From: Chlorokybus atmophyticus
Taxonomy: Eukaryota; Streptophyta; Chlorokybophyceae; Chlorokybales; Chlorokybaceae
Assembly (NCBI GenBank): GCA_009103225.1
Contig: RHPI01002402.1
Span: 591,412-655,411 of the forward strand
Direction: 5' to 3'
DNA: 64,000 nucleotides
Below the pieces are notes generated by a model. It saw nothing but the letters and a program-made list of their open reading frames with translations, was not told the origin of the DNA and did not search any database. Positions 36,208-49,000 of the stretch are shown here, piece after piece. Position 1 is the first letter of the stretch. Every line of letters starts with the position of its first letter. Both the position numbers and the translations under genes were made by a program.

Positions 36208-36971
36208 CCCCTCTCCTGGTCAAACTCCTCCCCCTCACTGTCCTCTTCCTCCACGTCGTCATCATCGTCGTCGTCCTCCTCCTCGTCCGCCTCGGGCTCA
36301 AACTCGTCCCCGTGCTTGCCGGCATCCTTGCTACGGCCTATGGGACTTGGCGCAGAAGGGGCTTCCCTCACTGCCGCAAGCTGCTTAATGCAGAAGGATG
36401 AGAGGCGTGGTTTCCAAGTGTGAAGAAGTGTGTAACAAGCATACTGATGCGTGCATGTGTGTGCGCGCGCGCGCGCGACTGCGCAACATGTGCGCGCACG
36501 CATACGTGTGTATGTCTCGCGCACGAACACATGCATGCGCTCATTGTTTGCGTGTTTGCGCATGCACACTTCAAACATACACTATGCACACACGTGCTTA
36601 TAATGCCAGTGGAATGTGCCGCCGCAGCGAGCACACCAGTAATTCAAGGCAGATGTGCGTGTAGAAGGCATGTGTGGTGATGGGTGGTGAGTGCAATCGT
36701 GAATAGATCCATCCGTTACAACCATCTAAGTTGTGTTGATGTTTCGAACGCCGTACATGTATGCACAGAGATGCACACGCACATGAGCGAGGTGTTTGGC
36801 CTCCTCGGCGGCGAGCAGTTGGGCGAAGGGGAGGGGTTGGTGAGGGGCGGTGGTAGCCGGGGCGTTGGAGGTGGTCTGGCTGGTGGAGGAGGAGATGGAG
36901 AGCAGCAACCCTCCCGCCAGCGCCTCCTCCAGCGTCGCTGGCGCCGGGGACACCGACGACGCCAGCCACAT
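36208..36971 (-). CDS. Acidic low-complexity protein, partial model
   Basis: Exon 1 starts at the ATG at 36971 (MWLASSVSPAPATLEEALAG) and runs to PFAQLLAAEEAKHLAH with a GTGCGTG donor near 36783. A second exon at about 36381-36208 starts QLAAVREAPSAPSPIGRSKD. It ends in a strongly acidic block (EADEEEDDDDDDDVEEEDSE) with a GTGAGT donor at 36207. Later exons were not found. Such acidic tails occur in nuclear chaperones and chromatin proteins, but no family is recognised. Confidence 0.4.
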
Positions 36972-37024
36972 CGCCGCTCCTACGGCTGTGGGCCTGGAGA
37001 GTGGTGTTCCTTACTGAGTTCTAA

Positions 37025-37060
<36 letters not shown>

Positions 37061-37080
37061 TTGAGGGCGTTGGTGCACGT
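36972..37080. promoter_or_regulatory. 109-bp divergent promoter with (GCG)12
   Basis: It separates the ATG of the leftward acidic protein (36971) from the ATG of the rightward glycosylase (37081). A pure GCG trinucleotide run of 12 copies occupies 37025-37060. Both 5' leaders would share or flank it. Confidence 0.4.
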
Positions 37081-39257
37081 ATGAGCAGGCGCCGCCGTAG
37101 CGGCAGTGGCAGCGGTGCAGCAGCAGACTTGGCTGCTGGTGAGTGAGTGAGCTGGTACTGGACTGAGTCTCTGACATAAAACGCAAGCGTGTGTTGCTCC
37201 ATGCAAGCTGCAAAGGCAGTAAGTTTGCAGCTTGCCTTTTAAGACGCTTTATATGACATAACGCATCTGTTGAAACGGAGAGGGGGATGTTGCCGTAACA
37301 AGTAGTAGCACACAAGTACACAGCGTTGTATCGCTCACCCAAGTCTTTTCATGCTTGTCCTGCAAGGTGATGGCTTGTTCTCAGTTGCATACCACGCTGC
37401 ACCTGTAAGCCACCTGATCAAATGTTTAGAGCGCACGTTACTTGTGTGCGTGCGCGCATCATGATGCGCGCAGGTTCATGCAACAGGGAAACGTGCGCAA
37501 CGCAGCGGTCATGATAATACGCACACCACGCGAACATTCTTGTGTTTCATGTCCCTGCGGTTCACGTTCACTGATGACACTCACATGCGTGTTCCCTCGC
37601 ACTCACTCAGGAGCAAAAGCAAGCTCGTCACGGCAAAGGGAAGGAGCACAAGACTCCGTCATCATAGACTTGGACGCGTTTCGGTTCAGCGCCAGCGTTA
37701 CGCCTGCGGGAGGCTCACCCGCGAAGAAGCTCAGACCGCTCGATGATGACGCCTTGCGAAGCAACAACAACAGCCGCAATCAGGCGATCACTATTGCTGC
37801 AAAAGACAGCACTCCACAGCAGCAACATGAGGATATGAAGGTCGCTGTGTCGCTGACAATGTTGCCTCACCCGCCCGCTGCGGTGCTCAAAGTCCCGCAT
37901 GACCTGCATCTCTTGCCGCCGCCCTTCATTTCACCTGCACCCGGTACGGTCGCGTGCATGCGTGCATGTGTGCATTCTGTACCACCATGTGAGATGAGAC
38001 ACGACAACAGTGCAGGCAGGTGGAGGGAGAAGTACTCCTCCGTGTGCGAGACGTGTCACAAGGGGCGGGTGACGTGCCTGCACTACTCCGAGCTGCCGCT
38101 ACGGCTGCTGCTCGTTGGCCACAACCCGTCCGAACACGCCTACGCCAGCGGCTTCTTCTACAGGTACGGCACTGTAGAAATGCTACTAGGAGAGTACATT
38201 GTGATGACACAACGTGCGTACGCAGCAACCCCACTAACAACATGCTCAAGCTGCTTCGTGAGAGTGGCCTGATGCGCAAAGACTGGCCCCTCGATTGGCA
38301 GAACCGCATGCCTGCCCAGCTTGGCATCGGCTTCACGGGTATGGTTGACTTCGCTTTAGGGAGGAATGGTTTGTTGGTCATGGCAAGTGTTCTCCCTTAT
38401 CTAACGGCTGACTGCCTTCACCATGCGTAGATATCGGCACTGTGCCAGGCAACGACGGTGAGTAAGCAAGTTGGCACAATGGCAAGGCAGAGAGTTGTGG
38501 ATGTTTGTGAGTGTATCTGTGTATGTGTGTATGCGTGTATGCGGGCGCACGTGCGCCCATCATGTGGCGCGTGGGTATTCACAAAGGTCATTTGTTCCAT
38601 CTACAGCGAGCAAGTACAGCCGTGAAGTAATGGTGCAATGGCGGCAAGACTTCTTCAAACGCCTGTTGGTAAGTAACGTGTTGCAAGTCACGGTGGCGGC
38701 TCACTTGAGCGAGGGGCACATTGTCAGCACTACTTTCTTGCACTTGTAGCGTAGGCACTGTGGCATAGTATAGTATACTTTCCGCCCTGCAGGCCCACGT
38801 GCAGCGGGCACACTTGTGGGCCACCAGCTCTGGAGCCAACATCAACAACAGCAGCAGCAGCAGGTAAGAACTGCAGAGTACTATCCCTCTGCGCACATCC
38901 CTTCACCATTTGCCCAATCACAACTCCCAACTCACCACCCGTCCTCTGACTCTTACCACCGACTGCAGTCCCCGCATCATTGCCTTCACCGGCAAGCGCC
39001 AATGGCTCGAGCTCTTCGACCGTCCTCCTCTTCATCGCCCTTTCGGTCCTCAGCCGTCTCAATGCCGTCCGCCGGGGTGGCCGCTGGATGACGACAATCA
39101 CGAGGTGTGGGTGCTGCCGAGCTCCAGCGGACGGGCCGTCATGACCAAGGAGGAGAGACTGGGACCGTATAGATGCCTGGCGGAGAGAGTGGGGGAGATA
39201 CCGTGGACGCAGGAGGGGTGTGGAGAGAAGGGGGAGAGGGATGAGGGGGTCACGTGA
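37081..39257 (+). CDS. Uracil/thymine-DNA glycosylase, MUG/TDG family
   Basis: Eight exons, 37081-37138, 37611-37943, 38016-38163, 38226-38338, 38431-38457, 38607-38668, 38793-38863 and 38969-39257, close in phase to 366 residues. A basic N-terminus (MSRRRRSGSGSG) and disordered linker precede the catalytic domain. Motif 1 is LLLVGHNPSEHAYASGFFY then SNPTNNMLKLL. The Asn of GHNPS replaces the GINPG Asn of MUG and is the presumed catalytic residue. Next come GIGFTDIGTVPGNDAS and RIIAFTGKRQWLELF. Motif 2 is EVWVLPSSSGRAVMTKEERL, matching the LPNPSG loop. The family excises uracil or thymine from G mismatches in nuclear DNA; the GHNPS form is common in plants and fungi. Confidence 0.88.
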
Positions 39258-39343
39258 GCTGCCATGGTGTGTGGGTAGGGGTGGGCGTTTGTGTACTATG
39301 CTTGTGCTTGTGAATTTGCAGTTGACCTGCGATCAGTAGCATC

Positions 39344-39363
39344 GGGGGGGGGGGGGGGGGGGN
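39344..39363. repeat. Poly-G tract (19 G) ending in an N
   Basis: Immediately abuts the duplicated segment that begins at 39364. This suggests a contig join at a homopolymer. Confidence 0.75.
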
Positions 39364-39511
39364 TCTTCACACAGCGCAGGCACTGTCAGTACCGACTCGG
39401 CTCATCGTCTGGAGCGAGTCCCTTCTGTGAACTCGGTGCCTGTGCGGGACCCTAGCCGAGATCCAAGAAAAGCAGCTGCTGCAGCTGCTGCCTCTCCTAC
39501 AATACCTGAAG
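39364..39511. repeat. 148-bp exact copy of part of an RPRD exon (45460-45607)
   Basis: Every base from TCTTCACACAGCGCAGGCAC to ...ACAATACCTGAAG matches 45460-45607 in the same orientation, and the match stops abruptly on the right. On the left it is bounded by G19-N. The exactness indicates a very recent duplication or, more likely, a mis-assembly. Confidence 0.85.
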
Positions 39512-40057
39512 GGGGGCCCTGCGCTGCTTTGTTCCAAGTCTGTACATTGGTTGGGGGGCGTTGTCTTCTCAGCTGGTGTATGCGTTGCAGTGAGCTTATG
39601 CAAACAGAGGTCTAGTGCGCCTCCAATGTGGTATAGTCGTTGTGGCACAACATTGCAAGCAATCAAGGTCATTGGTTGCTGCACTACATAGGATGTGCTT
39701 TGTTACATGACATCATTTGCCACTGTCTGTTCTTGAGGCATTGTGAGACGTTATATGCAGACGATAATGCACATGGTTGCCAAACCAATCAGCCTACTTA
39801 CCACACAGCCTGCCAGGAACCCAGCCTGTAAACGTGTCAATCATGGCCTGTTCCTGTCAATCAGTGAGTCAGCATTGCGTAAAAACAGTAGGCGACCAGA
39901 GTTGGGAGGCTGTACAAGGATCAAACTGAGTGCACATACCACGCCCATAGCCAACAGGCATGGATGTTGCATGCGCGCAAATAACATCTTGTAAACAACT
40001 CATGCAACAAATCCGCTATGCACACTACACCTAACACTCTAGAGCAAGCAGTCTGCG
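39512..40057. other. Intergenic region right of the duplicated segment
   Basis: No gene supported. Ends at the TAG stop of the reverse-strand RanBPM gene. Confidence 0.35.
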
Positions 40058-42376
40058 CTACGTGTTCAACAGCCGCTGCAAATCAAAGACCTCCCCTTGG
40101 TTGCCATTGCAATTTCTCAACTCCGCCTGACAGGCGCCAAGTTGCCGCAACAACTGCTCCAGCACCGGTTGAGTGGATGGGCTCCCGTGCTGTAGCACTG
40201 CTGCGTTGACGGTGTCTGCAACAGCCTCCCTTTGAGAGAACTGCAAGAGAGACGCTAAGGGAGACTCCTCAGGATGCTCGTAAGCAAGCAACGCCACAAC
40301 GTCCTGTTCCATACACCAGAGCTGCTCAGCCTTGCACAGCAGTATCTCTTGCGATGAACAAGAATAGCAATCCAAGCATACCTGTAGTGTTTGGTCGCGT
40401 GATGGTAATTGATCACGAAACCTGGACAGAACGGATTGTGCAAACTCGACAGCTTCTGTCACTGAACTCGTCTGCACACCAACATTATGAGCGTCTCAAA
40501 ACCATGCCATTGCAGCTTTGCCAGAAAGTAATACATATGTATATGCTGAGTATTGCACCTGAATGAGCTCAATAAACTTCTGGCAGTTGAGGGCAAACTG
40601 CACGCCAGTGTTATCATCCTGTGAACATAAATCAGCATCATAGTGATGTGCGATTGACGACTACCTGAAGATCAAGACTGACCTCAAGGATGGATGGATA
40701 GTCCTGCTGCACACGACTTAGCGCCTCATCTATGTCACCCGTTACAATCAACTGCCCCATGTGTTAACCAGTTAGACGATTGTCGCATCACGCAGTCATG
40801 CCAAGTCAACAAATTGATGGAGCATTCACCTGCCGCAAAGCCTTGCGTTCGGCCAAAGCAAAACACGGGCTATTGTCGTGTGATGCATCGCCATTGCAGG
40901 CGTTGCCATTGCTGCTAGGAAAGTGTTTTTCGGGTGCATCCGCAACCAGGCCACACGCCGCGTCAAGTGCTGATAAGGTGTCTGTGTAACCGTAATACTG
41001 CAGGTAGTCTCGGACAACCCTGAGGGCAAGTAGCGCATGTTGGAGAGAGGAGTGCAAGGGATGCTTTCCAAAGACAACCTCAAGCTCATCTCCTGCGCAA
41101 CATTTGCTGCAATTGACATCCTTACCCATGAGGCACGCCGATTGGCATATGCACGGCTGCTATAGCTTTGGCCTGGTGCTCGCGCTCTTCACTTAGCAGT
41201 GCCTGCAGTGTGCCATGCAGGAACCTGTCTTCAGCAGTGCAAACACAGAAAGCCTACCAAACCAGGTCCTTGTCAACGAAGCGTACCTCAAGGTCAAGAA
41301 CGAATGGTTTTTTACCAAAGTTGACTTCCACCCTGATGCCAGCAGGCCAAGTTTAGAGCGTGTTGCAGCGTACATTGCAGTGCAGGGAGTACATACCTTT
41401 CATTGCGACTGTGCAAGGCAGCAGTTGGGTACAGCACACTATTGACATCCCTGAATGCAACGCTCAACATTTTGCCATTCTTCCTGTCAAGCAACAAACT
41501 TCAGTACAACATGTCGCTCACATGCAGCCCCAGCAACCTGTCAAACGACTAACATACGTGAAAAATATTTCATGGTTCTGAAGATGCAGCCCGGCACCGA
41601 CTGTATCTCCAGTAGTAAACGTAGGCCCATAAGCCTCGCCTTTCCCACTTGCGTGGTACTTGCGCCCATCATCACCATGGTATCCATACCCATTTGCTTC
41701 CCAACTGCAGGGTCAACACCAGCGCTCAGCTTTGCCATAGTAGACTGTTCTACCCTGCCATCTTGCAAGCACACCTACCCTGGTTGCCGCTTAAAGTTGA
41801 AGGTGCTGTCGGTGAAGCCAATGGCAATGCAGCCGCGCTCACCGGCATCTACCACTGTCAGCTCGAAATAATACACCATGCGGCGTGTAGGCACGGGTCG
41901 GTTGGCCTGGATGGCGCCAACATCATTGCCATGATGATTTGGAATGTCAGGGCCGCGATACCTGCAAGACAGCTTGTCTTTGTCCACCTGCAATGCACAC
42001 GAACACTAGCTTGGTAAACATGTATTACACCGTGCTCATGCACATACCATGCACCGCTGCCCATCATGAATCATGAGTACAGCTGATTGTAAGCACAAGC
42101 CTACGTCAGCAAGATTGGCGATACCAAACTACCACGTCAAGCAGTTCTGTGTTAGGTCATATTATGAGCAAGGCAATCTAAGACAGGGATGCACGACTCT
42201 CTTGCGCTGAGTGTGATCCCTGTCTGGGCTGCTCCCAAACTTGGTAACTACAACCTTCAAACGATAAGCAACCTGATGTGACTAACCTCCAGAAACTTGC
42301 CGAAGTTCAGCGTGTTGAGTTCTGTCGGACTCTCGTCATCGTCATACACGACAGAATTACGTATCCCGCCCCCCAT
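40058..42376 (-). CDS. RanBPM-like protein (SPRY-LisH-CTLH-CRA), plant type
   Basis: Eleven exons, 42376-42287, 41987-41779, 41704-41558, 41483-41397, 41332-41287, 41202-41126, 41019-40830, 40751-40683, 40618-40559, 40471-40382 and 40345-40058, close in phase to 450 residues ending in TAG. The SPRY domain contains GNDVGAIQANRPVP, YYFELTVVDAGERGCIAIGF, YGYHGDDGRKYHASGKGEAY, GPTFTTGDTVGAGLHL and VEVNFGKKPFVLDLE. LisH is VVRDYLQYYGYTDTLSALDA. CTLH/CRA includes TGDIDEALSRVQQDYPSILE, FALNCQKFIELIQ, EAVEFAQSVLSRF and LLAYEHPEESPLASLL then QREAVADTVNAAVL. The family forms the scaffold of the GID/CTLH E3 ubiquitin ligase; the RanBPM subunit joins catalytic and substrate modules. Confidence 0.9.
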
Positions 42377-43586
42377 GGACTCGCATGAGCAGCGCCAGCT
42401 TGAACCGCGGCAGAAGCAGTGCACAGACCGGAGCAACTTGTTCTGCCAAACCGTCGCTGAGCTTATGATGGGTCAACATCAACATATACTGTGCGTTCGT
42501 GGCATGCAACACGACGAGTGCCAAGACAGATCACGAAGCACGAAGCGAACCGCAGGAGACAACCAAACTGAAGAACACGCAGGGTTGGGTATGCACCCAC
42601 AGCAACACCACTACACGATCAAGATGCCAGCAAGCATAGACCTAGCAGTAACAACGCATACATCAAGCAATAACACTCTGCTACAATTTGCCACGGAGCC
42701 AACAGCCGCGTGCTCAAGGCCTCACCTGCTGCAGCCTCCTTAGCACAGCGCCGCAAATCAGAGCAAGACGGAGCGCAGCCCACAAGGAAACCCAGAGACC
42801 AACAACAACCAACAACCAGCCAAACAGCTCCGTCACAGCTTCAAGCTGACTGTAGGCACCACTCAACCCCACCGGCGTCTAAGCGTGAGCCAACGCCAAC
42901 GCTGCCGCTTGCATTGGCCAGCATGCAGCGAATGCAGTTTGCCACTTGCTTGGGGCGTCCAGTGCAGGCTTGCGCACTGTGGAGTACTGGTGTCACGCGC
43001 GGTCGGGCATCCGCTTTCCCGCAAGCAGGGTGGTGTAGGGTTTTGTACCGGTGGTGAAAGAGGGCGGCGGCGGAGGAGAATGGTTGGGCTGGCCACTTCA
43101 GCAGGCATCCGTTGTTGCATGTCATGTAGTACTAGTTGATAACATCGTGTGACTGGGTGGGGCGCTTCGAGCCCGGTCTCCGCGCATTGCAGCTCTGTCC
43201 AGCAGGTTCGCTTCAACGCTTGTGGGGTGGTTTGACAGTGTATGCTGTTTGAGCGTGAACAGAACGTGACCCCACTTCTGCACAGGGTTGTAGATTAGTG
43301 CTTACTTTAGCTCGAAGTGTTATGGAACAATTGTTGCACTCAGGCCCCTTTTTACTGCGTGCTGCATTTGCTCCTGAACATGTGAGAGCGGCATCTACAT
43401 TGAGAAACGGCAAGCAAGTTCCCGGTCACACATGCATGGTTGCTTAGTACATTATAGTATAGTAAAGTATATGCACCTCATCATACCAGAGCATGCACTG
43501 AGCATGTAATTTGTGTCCGGGTTAGGGTGGTCTTACGCCATCTAGTGCTGGTAATGATGCTATGAACAATTGCACAGACCGTCGCG
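42377..43586. other. Divergent intergenic region (RanBPM / RPRD)
   Basis: No independent gene could be supported, although the first 350 bp are A/C-rich with long open but compositionally random frames. The region must hold the promoters of both flanking genes. Confidence 0.35.
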
Positions 43587-46035
43587 ATGTTGCAGGACAG
43601 TATGGAACCATCGACCTATTCTGATGACATCCTCGTCAACAAGCTGAAAGAGCTGTCGTCAACGCAGAACAGCATTGCGAGTATCCACCAGTGTTTTTGA
43701 TGTTGACCTCATCCCCCCNNNNNNNNNNNNNNNNNNNNNNNNNNNNNNNNNNNNNNNNNNNNNNNNNNNNNNNNNNNNNNNNNNNNNNNNNNNNNNNNNN
43801 NNNNNNNNNNNNNNNNNNNNNNNNNNNNNNNNNNNNNNNNNNNNNNNNNNNNNNNNNNNNNNNNNNNNNNNNNNNNNNNNNNNNCGCCTTCCCAGCATCG
43901 ATAGCTCTATGCCCGTGGAAGAGTTTGTGAATCCCTAACAATCGGCTAGGTCTGTCCGGGTGGTGCCTCAACTTCCGTGACAAAGCCAAGCGGATAGTGA
44001 CCATCTGGGAGAATGAGTTCAAGACAGGTGCAGCAGCATGTTGGCATGCACAGCACTTCAAGCAACCAATCTGCCGTTGCATGCCACCACCACCTTATAT
44101 ATACGTGCAAGGCAATGATGGAGCTTACGCAGTCTGGTTTAGGATAACGTGCTCTAATGTTGCCTCTTCTATCGCTTGTTTGGCAGCCTCCGACAAGAAG
44201 AAGCTAGCCTTCGTGTACCTGGCCAACGATATTGTTCAAACCAGCCGCAAGCATGGCCCAGAGTTTATCAGTCCTTTCTGGTCAATACTCCCTCGAGCGC
44301 TGAAGCACTTGTTGCGGTGAGAATAACTGTTGTTGATATGCAGGCCGCTCATTGCAGTGTTGTCACCAACGGCAGCTTATATTGATGTGCTGCACTAGGC
44401 ATGGAGACCAAAAAATTGAACAAACTTTGCAACGGATGCTGAAAATATGGGAAGAGCGCAGAGTATTTGGATCGTCAGCCATCAATAACCTACGAGCTGA
44501 GTTGTTTGAGGGTCGTATTGGCAGCCTAGCAAGCCCCAAGAGTCCTCGTAGTCCTCACAGTCCCAAGAGCCCAACACCATCGCTTCTTCGCAAGGTATAC
44601 ACCCTCGAGTTTGACTTGTCATTGTTGGTTGAAGCGCGTGTTGCCCTTATGTCGAGTGGCACTGCAGGGATGTTGATGTTATGGTGTTGTACAGGATTCT
44701 TCAGAATTGCATGACTTGGGCCACTTGCTGGCAACATTAAGAGATGAAACAGAGCTTGACAGAGGTAACAGGGGAGAAATTGATGAGTTAATCGACACGA
44801 ACATGCTTGGGGAAGACGCCATAGAATTTGCAGCAGGTATCGAGCAATCAGCATGTCTGTAATGGTCGCTGTTTGCTATACTGTGGTGGCAGCTTGCAAG
44901 GCTCCCATTGCAGTGTGTCAGCGCTGTCCCGCAAGCTGGCAGCTAAGTATGTCAATGACGAGCAGTTGTCACTGCAGAATCTGGCCAGCTAGGTGTCTTG
45001 GGACAGGAGCTGGCAGGCTTAGAAAAGAAGCTGAAGGCACACATGGCACGACTGGAGGCCACACAGCGGCGCCGCACATCTGTGCTTATTGCTTTGAGAT
45101 CGGAGGTTGCCAATCAGGTTGCTGTCATGGTCAGCATTGAAGTTGGCAACACCACCTTGTATGCATGTTATAGTCTGAGGCCAGATTGCCAAAACATCAT
45201 CACTTGGGTTCGTGCTCTATATGTAGTACTGAGGGCACACATGCCTTGCTTGCCGAGATCTCTATTAACCGCATAATCTGTAGGAACGTGACTTGGACAA
45301 GACTAAGGACGACCTTAAGGTACTGCCATGATATGCTGCTGTAACTGCATCGTGCATGCACTAACTGGCTTGGACGATGGGCAGGCTTGCGAGTCTGAGC
45401 TTTCAGGGATTGATGCACAACGAAGCCGCTTAGCAGCTTCCTCCAATGCTGCACAGCCGTCTTCACACAGCGCAGGCACTGTCAGTACCGACTCGGCTCA
45501 TCGTCTGGAGCGAGTCCCTTCTGTGAACTCGGTGCCTGTGCGGGACCCTAGCCGAGATCCAAGAAAAGCAGCTGCTGCAGCTGCTGCCTCTCCTACAATA
45601 CCTGAAGCGGTTGCAGTGACTGCAGCTGCCCCAGCAGGTGCAGTTGCTGCTGCAGCCGTGGCGACAGCAGCAGCTCCAGCAAACGGGGCAGATGAAATCG
45701 CAGACCAACTTGTGAGCTCTTCCACATCAGCGGAGCTGCTCACGTCTTTGCTCTCTCAGTTAGGCGGTCAAGCTGATGTGGTGGCTCAATTTCTCAACAA
45801 TGAACCCTCAGTGCATGAGCCAGCAGAGAAACGGCAGCGTACTAGTGTAGATGACACTAGTGGATTTGGTGGCATGCCAGGCGTGGAACACACAACATCT
45901 GTTCAGCACATTCAACACCAGCCGCCTGAGAACGGCCACCCCTCGATGTCCATGCCACCGGACAGTGCGCCCCCTGGGTTTGGCCAAGCATATCAGCCTT
46001 TTGGACATGTAGCCCAGAGGCAAAATTTCTACTGA
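43587..46035 (+). CDS. RPRD/CID-domain RNA polymerase II CTD-interacting protein
   Basis: Eight exons, 43587 (or 43602)-43680, 43950-44027, 44187-44316, 44399-44594, 44695-44836, 44978-45117, 45284-45319 and 45385-46035, close in phase to 483-488 residues. The CID domain runs LVNKLKELSSTQNSIA, SLSGWCLNFRDKAKRIVTIW, KKKLAFVYLANDIVQTSRKH and GPEFISPFW, the CTD-binding helical fold. RMLKIWEERRVFG closes the domain. SPKSPRSPHSPKSP is a proline-directed phosphorylation-type linker. A coiled coil follows (GQELAGLEKKLKAHMARLEA). The last exon is Ala/Pro-rich. RPRD-type proteins dock on phosphorylated CTD in transcription elongation/termination. The first intron is probably minor-class and contains the 166-base gap. 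Confidence 0.87.
43681..43949 (+). other. Probable U12-type GT-AG intron with assembly gap
   Basis: The 5' site is GTATCCACC (43681-43689). The branch-like TCCCTAAC at 43932-43939 lies 10 bases from the terminal AG, and there is no pyrimidine tract. Splicing gives NSIA|SLSGWCLNFR as the CID family requires. Positions 43719-43884 are N, bounded on the left by a C run. Confidence 0.6.
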
Positions 46036-49000
46036 AGGACAGCGCTGCGTTTGCCAGAAGTCGACATGTGTGGGCAGCCCAAGCCATGGTAGACGTGTGC
46101 GTACTTATCCTGCTTCTTTCTTGAGGCCAGCCGTAGAGAGTGCATCCATGGCAGATGGTTGGTCTCAATTGTTCTCTTTCTTGATGCTCCTTTGGAAGTT
46201 GTCACATGCTCAGTTGAGCTGTTGATACACTGCCATTGTAAGCATGTCCACATTGCGGACATTGGGTGCCAGTCTGTGTCGGGGCGTCACACAAGTTGGT
46301 ATGGGCCAAACGTGGTACGAATGTATTGTCACATGCGCTCTGCAGGTTGTTGTTCGTGTTGCTATTGGTCGCCACACCTACTGCTCGCTCCTGCCGCTGC
46401 TCGAGGGTGTAGTACTAGCGTTTCTAGCCTTGTGGTCCTAGCTGTTCAGTCAACTCTGCCTTGGCCCCCATGCAGAATTATTTATTTCTGCACTTGCACA
46501 TTGCTTGCACAGAATCTACCGTGGCCCTGTGGGAAACCCTGGAAATTGCTTTACCGCAACTCTTCTGTTGGTTATGCATACACACCCGTTGTGATGATAG
46601 TATCGCGCACAAACCCCACCCACCCAAACCACTACCATCTGCATGACAGCCATGGCATGCTGTCGCACTGCCGCAGTGCCAAGGCTGTGTGTGCTGCATT
46701 CGCGGCTGCCGACGTTGTAGGTAATTGACAACATGTACGCATGTATAGACTTTCCAATGATACTTATGCAAGAAATGCACACAAACACACGAGCACAGGC
46801 ACGCATGCACAGCAGGAGAGATGAAACACTAGGATTTACAATCACACACACATCCTCACCGCGCACGCCCAAGACAGGCGCACTCAGTTAGTATGTGACT
46901 CACCCAGTGTCACCTAGTGTCACACTTCCCACAAGCACACGCAACAACCAACTCAGCAACAGGGACAGCCACACCATACACAATCAATTACAAGCGGCAG
47001 GGGCGACTAGGCTAGGTGAATGCTTGTAGCTAAGTGCATGCAAGGCGAAGGCGAAGGAAGGTGGACAGGCAGGCAAGGATAAGCAGCAGATCTGTGGCAA
47101 CGCAGGGATAGGCTTTAGGGAGGTGTGCAGGGCAGGGCAGTAGGTCAAGGCAAGCAAGTCAGCAAGGCGGGGAGGGCGGCGGCAGTCGTGTGCAGTGCCG
47201 TGAGTGCATGTATGCATCTCTCATACCATATGCATGCCTGACGGGGAGGTCTGAGGTAGTGTAGTCGGTTAGGTGTGTACTAGCAGCGTGTGATAGCCCG
47301 GTGGTGGTGCATGGTACCATATCAACGTGGTTGCGATTGTGCTGCTGTTTGGGTCATTCATGCTCCGAATTGCATTATGCATATCCTGTACACATCAACA
47401 ACACCCATCATAACGTAGGGGCAATGTCACACCTACTAGTATTTATTATTGATATTATACATGATGTGATGCAGCAACTGTGGTATGCAAATTCACAACA
47501 CATACAAATGGTATTTTGCACACGTTCAATGCCTGCATGCCACGCCACGGCACAAGTGCAATGCAGTAAGGTGAGTTTACTTTACGCCAATTGAATTAAA
47601 ACCACCGAGCTGCACTACCCTACCTTTCACTACCGATTCAACCCCACTCTGTTAATTATGCATGCACTGTCGCGGCTTACCCGCCACCTAATCATCTTTG
47701 CCGTAGTGAATGCATAAGGTATACATCGCAATGCACTCGGCACTCATGCGCACATACATGCACAAGCAAGAAGAACACATCAGCAATTGCTCCCGGGTTT
47801 TACAAATCAATTGCTATATGCGTTGTGCAAGTGCATCAAGAGGTGGTAAGAATCAAGCGGCAACCAACTTGAAACTCATTGCAACGATGCAAGGGAAGCG
47901 AGGTGGAGGCGAGTTTTTTGTCTTTAAAGACTAGACAACGTCAGCATTGGATTGGTGTGCGACCGGGTAAAAAGCTTTAGGAGAGAAATCATCATTAGCA
48001 GCAAAGGTAGGGGAACCACATAAATATGAGTAATTTCTTGTGCTGCAAGTGGTCGTCGGGCACCGGGTGTACTTCGCCCGCTTGTGGAAGTATGTGTAAT
48101 CCCACATCGAGTGCAATTCTTGGATTTATGTTTTAAGATTGTGAACACAAAGACAGTAAAACCTACAAGATGAATAGCATTTTGTTTGAATGAATTAAGT
48201 CGTAGACAACATATTACAATTTAGGCTGAGGGGTATAGCTTATATTTTTATGTTACCTCTCGAAGCCCACGTCGTGCATGCGTCCCTACTATTGCTCCAC
48301 TAATCGCTGTTGCTGTTGATGCGGTCGTATGCGGTGATGTTGTATTATGTGCTGCTGCTGTTGCACCTAGATTAACTTATGCAAGTGTCTGTGCATATGT
48401 GCGTTTAATACAATTATGAGCGGTGTATAGCCAAATACGTATCACACAATGTAATGAAAAGATTTATACATTAGGCCTCATGGTATATTCATCAAGCCTT
48501 GGCAATTTGAACCATAACTCATGGACTATGACACCTGACCTGGTAACATACCAGTGGTATGATACGACTGGCATTTTTAGCTGGTCACCACTGATGCGCA
48601 GCTGTTCCTGATGATTCAATGATTCATCGGGCTAGGGCACCAGCGGTCGTTGCCTGAAGGAGAGCAGCAAACGGCATGCAGTGAGTCATTTGTAATACAA
48701 CGGCTCCCCACCGATTGCGCTGAGGTTCAGCGGCTGAACCAACCTGCGTCTTTTAGCAGCAGGCGGGTGGCCCTACTTGGGCCGCTCAAGTACACGTGTG
48801 CCCACACCACATTTTGCGTACCTTCTTGGATACGTACAACCCCAAGCCACCGCCCTGCTCTGGACCTTAGCACAGCTTGATGTGTGCACCTGTGTATAGC
48901 AAACACTGGATCATCATCGTGTCAACGCCTCATTGCTGTGTGCTGTAAGCTAGCGGTCTAGCACCTGGCTTGTGGCACAGGTGCTCAAGCGTAAGGCACA

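Noticed and set aside
43675-43938. Open frames across the 166-base N block
   Set aside because: They consist of unknown bases; the surrounding sequence is best read as one intron.
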